Origin: Prostheceraeus crozeri
Taxonomy: Eukaryota; Platyhelminthes; Polycladida; Euryleptidae
Direction: 5' to 3'
Assembly: GCA_907163375.1 (NCBI GenBank)
Contig: CAJQUW010011540.1
Location: 1-64,000, forward strand
DNA length: 64,000 nt
Shown: in pieces, positions 59,988 through 64,000 of the stretch
How positions within the stretch are numbered: position 1 is the first letter of the stretch
How the letters are laid out: each line of letters begins with the position of its first letter
Made by a program: the position numbers and the translations under genes
The notes under the pieces: model-generated
Told to the model about the DNA's origin: nothing
The model's database searches: none
The model's input: the letters and a program-made list of their open reading frames with translations, nothing else

Positions 59988-60233
59988 TTTTTTTGCAAAA
60001 ACGCCTCAAAATAGGTATAAATCTTTTAATTGCACGACGTTTCGGAAGTCTTGGTCACGCACAAATGAACCAAATCAGGCTTTACAAACATCAAAGAGCA
60101 TAAAAAATTGTAAAATATAAATTAAAATGTTTGTAAAGCCTAATTTGGTTCATTTGTGCGTGACCAAGACTTACGAAGCGTCGTGCCATTAAAAATTTTG
60201 TACCTATCTTGTGGCGTTTTTCGCAAGAAAAAA
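59988..60233. repeat. Inverted pair of Penelope-type terminal-repeat fragments
   Basis: Two arms of about 105 bp (59988-60092 and 60127-60233) are separated by 35 bp and share gtcttggtcacgcacaaatg and attaaaagatttatacc-like sequence. The tip reads, on the complementary strand, gtgaccaagacttccgaaac followed by gtcgtgca, resembling the cgaaacgtc end of Penelope terminal repeats. The assignment to Penelope is tentative. Confidence 0.5.
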
Positions 60234-60579
60234 AATAGGCAGACGTTTTGTGATATTTGCTTCTAAATCTTTCAAAAGTGTGCGGAAGACGTCTTACTAG
60301 CACACTTGATGGTTGCCTGATTAATTATGATATTTCAAAAAGGCGATTTTTCTCTTAAGATTTTCGTTGTCAATACCACAATGGCGGGGTTAACCACATT
60401 GGAGTAAATAAAATTGTATTCAAGTTAGCTTGCAATAGACAATTTACAAGTAGATAAAGAAATATCTGTAAACAGTCTTACAGCAGACAATGCGCGATAA
60501 TTCTGCTGACAAATTTAATGGAATTACCACAGGAAATGGTCACTCGGTTATACTTGCTAAGTTAACAGACTCGAAAATA
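60234..60579. other. AT-rich DNA without supported genes
   Basis: No features recognised. Confidence 0.45.
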
Positions 60580-60581
60580 TA

Positions 60582-62012
60582 TAGGGTGTCCGTAAATTCG
60601 CTTCACTTTTAAATTGAATATCTACATGAGTAAACAATAAACGTTTACGTCAGAAACCCTGTTATATTACGCAACATGAAGGGGAATTTACGAATCTAAC
60701 AATAAGAAATGAATATTCGATTATTTAACTGCTTAAATTTTACATTCTGCATGCAGTCATTTTTGTAATGAATATTATATGTGCAATTATAGTTCTTAAG
60801 CTTTGGTGAATTCATTTCAGTTTCAGTAAATGTTTAAGTCAATTAGATGTGCTGTTAATTATGTCAATTAACTTTACCTAGAGCCATAGCTCAAAATTTT
60901 CCCCTATTCAATGCTATGAAACTTTCATCACCAGCCATGACGACATGCTTAGTCATTGATTGATTCATATCGTATCATCTTCAATTGGGAACGTCAAATT
61001 AATCAGCTTTCATGGCATAGAAATTTGACAAATTATTGACTATCTTGAGCGGGCTTTATTGATCTTACCTGTTAGAGATGGTGGACTGGCGATCACTGAT
61101 TTACGCGAGCCAAAGAACTCCACTCCCATCGAAGTGCGTTCGATTATAGAACAGCGCCTTTCGGTCGCAGCAATAAAATGGAAGGGCCAGCACCATCTGT
61201 CACGCGAATGGTGAAAAATAGAATTGCCATATCCCATATCTATGACGGGATGTCTTCGCTAACCAATGTCAAAGACGCGTGTGTTAACCAATAGTTTAAG
61301 TCTATATCATAGAGTTTCCTCATTCTATGTTCGAAATCTCAATGTGAAGCATAGAAATAAATTGTTTATCTGAAGTTCGCTAGAATGGAAATTGACTCAA
61401 GGTCGCAGCACATCCGAGGGAACTAAGTTGGGGCATGGATCACCAATGAAAGGCTTCGATTTACTCATGTGACTGATTCTAACCCAATGATACAGACGTT
61501 GGCAGGTGCATCTAAGTGAAAATGCGTGCGATTTATGCGCCGTTATTGTGCATTGCATGAAGCTTAATTTCCATTCTAGAGGTTTTATTGTTGTCAATTT
61601 CTATGATGTGAAGTGATACGATCGCTGTCTATCTTATTCACAATGGATCTTCAGACTCGGATAGAGATAGTTCAGTGCTTCTATGCATGCAATAGATATC
61701 ATCATGGTAAGCCACAAAGCCTGGACCAGTTGAGTGAGAAGATCACTGATATCTGCAATGAAGTCACACGCGAAGAACTTGCCGCTGGTGTTTTCGATAT
61801 TATTCGACGATTGACTGCAGTGATTGATTGCGATGGCAATCATTTCGAACACTTGATTTGAGCATTTTAATCATCAAATATTGGCTTCTTATTGTTAGAT
61901 TCGTGAATTCCCCTTTATGTTACGCAATATAATATGGCCTGTGATAAAAAAGTTTATTGCTTTCTCATGTAGATATTCAATTCAAAAGTCAAGCGAATTT
62001 ACGGACACCCTG
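60582..62012 (+). mobile_element. mariner-type transposon with long inverted repeats and a rearranged interior
   Basis: The terminal inverted repeats run about 125 bp: tagggtgtccgtaaattcgc at the left, caccctg with ggacaccctg at the right, and the inner match at ttcttattgttagattcgt. TA flanks both sides. The interior (about 60720-61600) is not recognisable transposase, and only a short fused ORF remains near the right end. Confidence 0.8.
61643..61861 (+). pseudogene. Internally deleted mariner-type transposase (N-terminus fused to C-terminus)
   Basis: The 72-codon frame begins MDLQTRIEIVQCFYAC, like the first helix of mariner-type transposases (the R-x-x-I-V-x-x-Y/F-x-A-C pattern). It passes directly into SLDQLSEKITDICNEVTREE and ends GNHFEHLI, the C-terminal signature. 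The entire DDD catalytic domain is missing. The frame is open, so a small DNA-binding peptide could in principle be made. Confidence 0.6.
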
Positions 62013-62385
62013 TACAAGAAGCAGAATAAGTTCTCAACTGTTCATGTGATTACTTAATACATCACAATGCTGTTCATGAAATTCCCTTGCTAATCAACTT
62101 AATTTCCTTTTAAGAAAGATGTTTTAAGATTCTTATTAGAAGCGTTTCACTCTATACGCCTTTTAATGGGCTTCATACGATTGAGATATTAAAATCTGTG
62201 GTATCTCTAGATTGTATGTCGACACATGATGTGCAAAGTTTTTCCTTTCTCAATTGATCAAATAGTTTGTAAACCTCAGGAACATGATCTCCTTAAAAAA
62301 ACTGAATTTTGTGGTATAAATATATTCACTACATGCTAGAATTTTTTGAGTTGACAATCTACCTATGACTCTACTACTTATACTA

Positions 62386-62492
62386 TAAAAGTCCATTCAT
62401 ACCGGACGCGGCGCTGTTTCTCGCGCGTCTCTGTTTAAAAACGAAAATTCTGACGCGTGAGGACGCGCCGCGTTCGGTGTGAATGGACCTTA
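62386..62492. mobile_element. 107-bp GC-rich MITE
   Basis: The left end taaaagtccattcataccgg and the right end (complement of aggtccattcacaccgaac) are inverted repeats, with gcgcgtc-rich sequence inside. A solo right end is at 7831-7862. Similar in style to the element at 3212-3340. Confidence 0.6.
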
Positions 62493-64000
62493 TGACGGCG
62501 GCTGTGCATGTCCTGTTGTCACCAAAGGCTTCCAGCGAGTCCTAGAGTGCCTGCCACATGAAGGATTGACAATCAGCAAATTTATCAACAAAATGATGAT
62601 CCACTACCCACTTGAGCGAAATCCGCGATAGCTGGCGCTGATCCCGACATTTCAGGATCCCGGCGTTTAGCAAAATAGCGGGATTGCAAGCAATGCCGGG
62701 TCGAGAAACTAACAACGACCTAAAGTCTTGTCATTCAATTTCTCTACACTCCATGTCGAGTATCCAAGATGAACATAGTCCTAAGATCTTAGACCACAAC
62801 TCGAGGGCTTGTAAACACGCACCACTCTGGCAGTTTAGTGGTTCAACCAGAGACGTCTGTGAGTAATGATGATCATAATATTAATCGTAGATGTCCGTGG
62901 CTGAAGCACAGAATGACTGCATGATTGCAATATAATTTCAGATATCATTTAGATTTTCTTTCTCGAAAAAAATCCTGAATCTTAGTCCGTAAAAATTATG
63001 TGATTCTATACTTATTTCAAAGAAAAGTCTTCAAATATCATACACTGGTTACCTCATGTATGAAATTAACAGACAGCAAGTGTTTAAAATCCTCACAGCC
63101 TGACCACAACCGACAATGTTCAGTTTTAAATCGAAACAACAGCAAGTATTTATCGCGTTTGAAATTAGGATAATTTCAGATCTACATTTCCAGAATTTCC
63201 AATCTGATTATGAGTAATCCTTAGTTAGAGATGTTTAAGACCAATAGATTAGCACTTTTGCATTATTCTTATGAGGTTCTTGTTATACTATTGATTACTA
63301 TCTTCAGCGTACGGAGAATAATTGAAAAAAGCGACAATGGCGCGTCTCTCCACTTATAACTAATCGGCAGCTTTGAAGTAGCGCCCAAATTGCTAGACAC
63401 GTGATAATTTCCCTTAACTAAAGAAATTTGAACAATAAGCTATCAAAAAGACTGAATATCAGTGTGTGATGAAAGCGAATACAAGCTGTCTGAGGAGCAG
63501 CGTTCAACAGATTAAACAATTCTGATAGAATCATTTAATAAAAACGATAATCGTGTAATAGAATAGGGCTTTATGTGTAAGTGAAGATTTTCTCAAAGTC
63601 ACAGTTTGGTGGGATACAAATAAGACTTTAGGGGAATGATTTCGTCATGCTGAAATTGCATTATCTGATTCGACATCAACTTTGAAAACACATTGTCTGC
63701 AAACTTGACACTCCGCCACGGTGATTGTATTTCATTGGAGATTATTTCAATATATTCCTCCTCATTTGCGAACACAGGGCTCGTCGTCCCATGCAATGTT
63801 AAATTATTCATTTGTCTGCAATCAGTTATGACAAAATGAAAAGTAGGATGAAGAAGAACGATCTAATGCCGCTCATTCTAGCAGGTGTATTTAAAGTACA
63901 TACAACTCATGATGTAGACCTATCTATAGTCCTTTATAAAGCGCAAGGCCAGGTTGTTTGGTCATAAGTTTGTCAAATTTTAGAACAAATATAATCTGAT
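62493..64000. other. AT-rich DNA without supported genes
   Basis: No recognisable coding, RNA or mobile features. Confidence 0.45.

Overview
The window looks like a transposon-rich stretch of an invertebrate animal genome. An arthropod is my best guess, but it rests only on the flavour of the mobile elements. The DNA is AT-rich and has long gene-free tracts. The coding sequence is almost entirely that of mobile elements: a Polinton/Maverick DNA polymerase, three long non-LTR retrotransposons (LINEs) plus a fragment of a fourth, Penelope-like elements with GIY-YIG endonuclease remnants, three mariner-type transposons, a hAT-type non-autonomous element and several fold-back or MITE-like elements. 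I could not support any ordinary host gene.

The central object spans 13322-35490. It is a Polinton-like element flanked on both sides by the 6-bp direct repeat CATACA, and it begins AGTAGTAAGTAAAACTCC and ends with the reverse complement. Polintons normally carry a short terminal inverted repeat around a 15-25 kb gene set. Here the whole element is one head-to-head palindrome centred at about 26863/26864. Each arm carries, from the outer end inward: terminal repeats, a 65-codon ORF, a small gene on the outward strand, protein-primed type-B DNA polymerase (PolB) running inward, the 3' end of a convergent truncated gene, and an AATAAA-rich minisatellite up to the centre. No integrase, packaging ATPase, protease or complete capsid gene is present. 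It resembles an integrated snap-back (fold-back) defective genome. The arms differ by a few substitutions, a LINE and about 1.4 kb of minisatellite found only in the left arm, and a nonsense codon found only in the right arm. These asymmetries argue against an assembly mirror artefact.

Region by region: 1-3020 is the terminal-repeat region of a second, related Polinton running off the left edge. 3021-9239 is mostly gene-free with small MITEs and a possible SINE. 9240-10140 is a Penelope-like remnant with inverted terminal repeats. 10141-13315 is gene-free. 13316-35496 is the palindromic Polinton, with a LINE inside its left polB. 35662-37154 holds a duplicated Penelope fragment and a fold-back element. 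37155-41205 is a near-complete LINE flanked by an exceptional 279-bp duplication. 42400-44855 has a LINE 3' fragment and a mariner. At about 47.2 kb there is a hammerhead-ribozyme-like motif. 49590-54796 is a nest: a MITE in a mariner in a Penelope-like element, abutted by an RTE-like LINE with an 11-bp target duplication. 56.3-62.5 kb carries a fold-back MITE, a hAT-like element, inverted Penelope-type repeats, an internally deleted mariner and a GC-rich MITE. The last 1.5 kb shows nothing I can name.

Comparing the two Polinton arms acts as a built-in comparative experiment. It reveals two short introns at the 5' end of polB: one in-frame 3-bp indel and one synonymous change fall in the tiny exon between them. 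It also shows that several lesions are shared by both arms: an in-frame TAA in polB, frame breaks in the small gene and a frame break in the truncated gene. Those lesions predate the palindrome or have been spread between arms by gene conversion.
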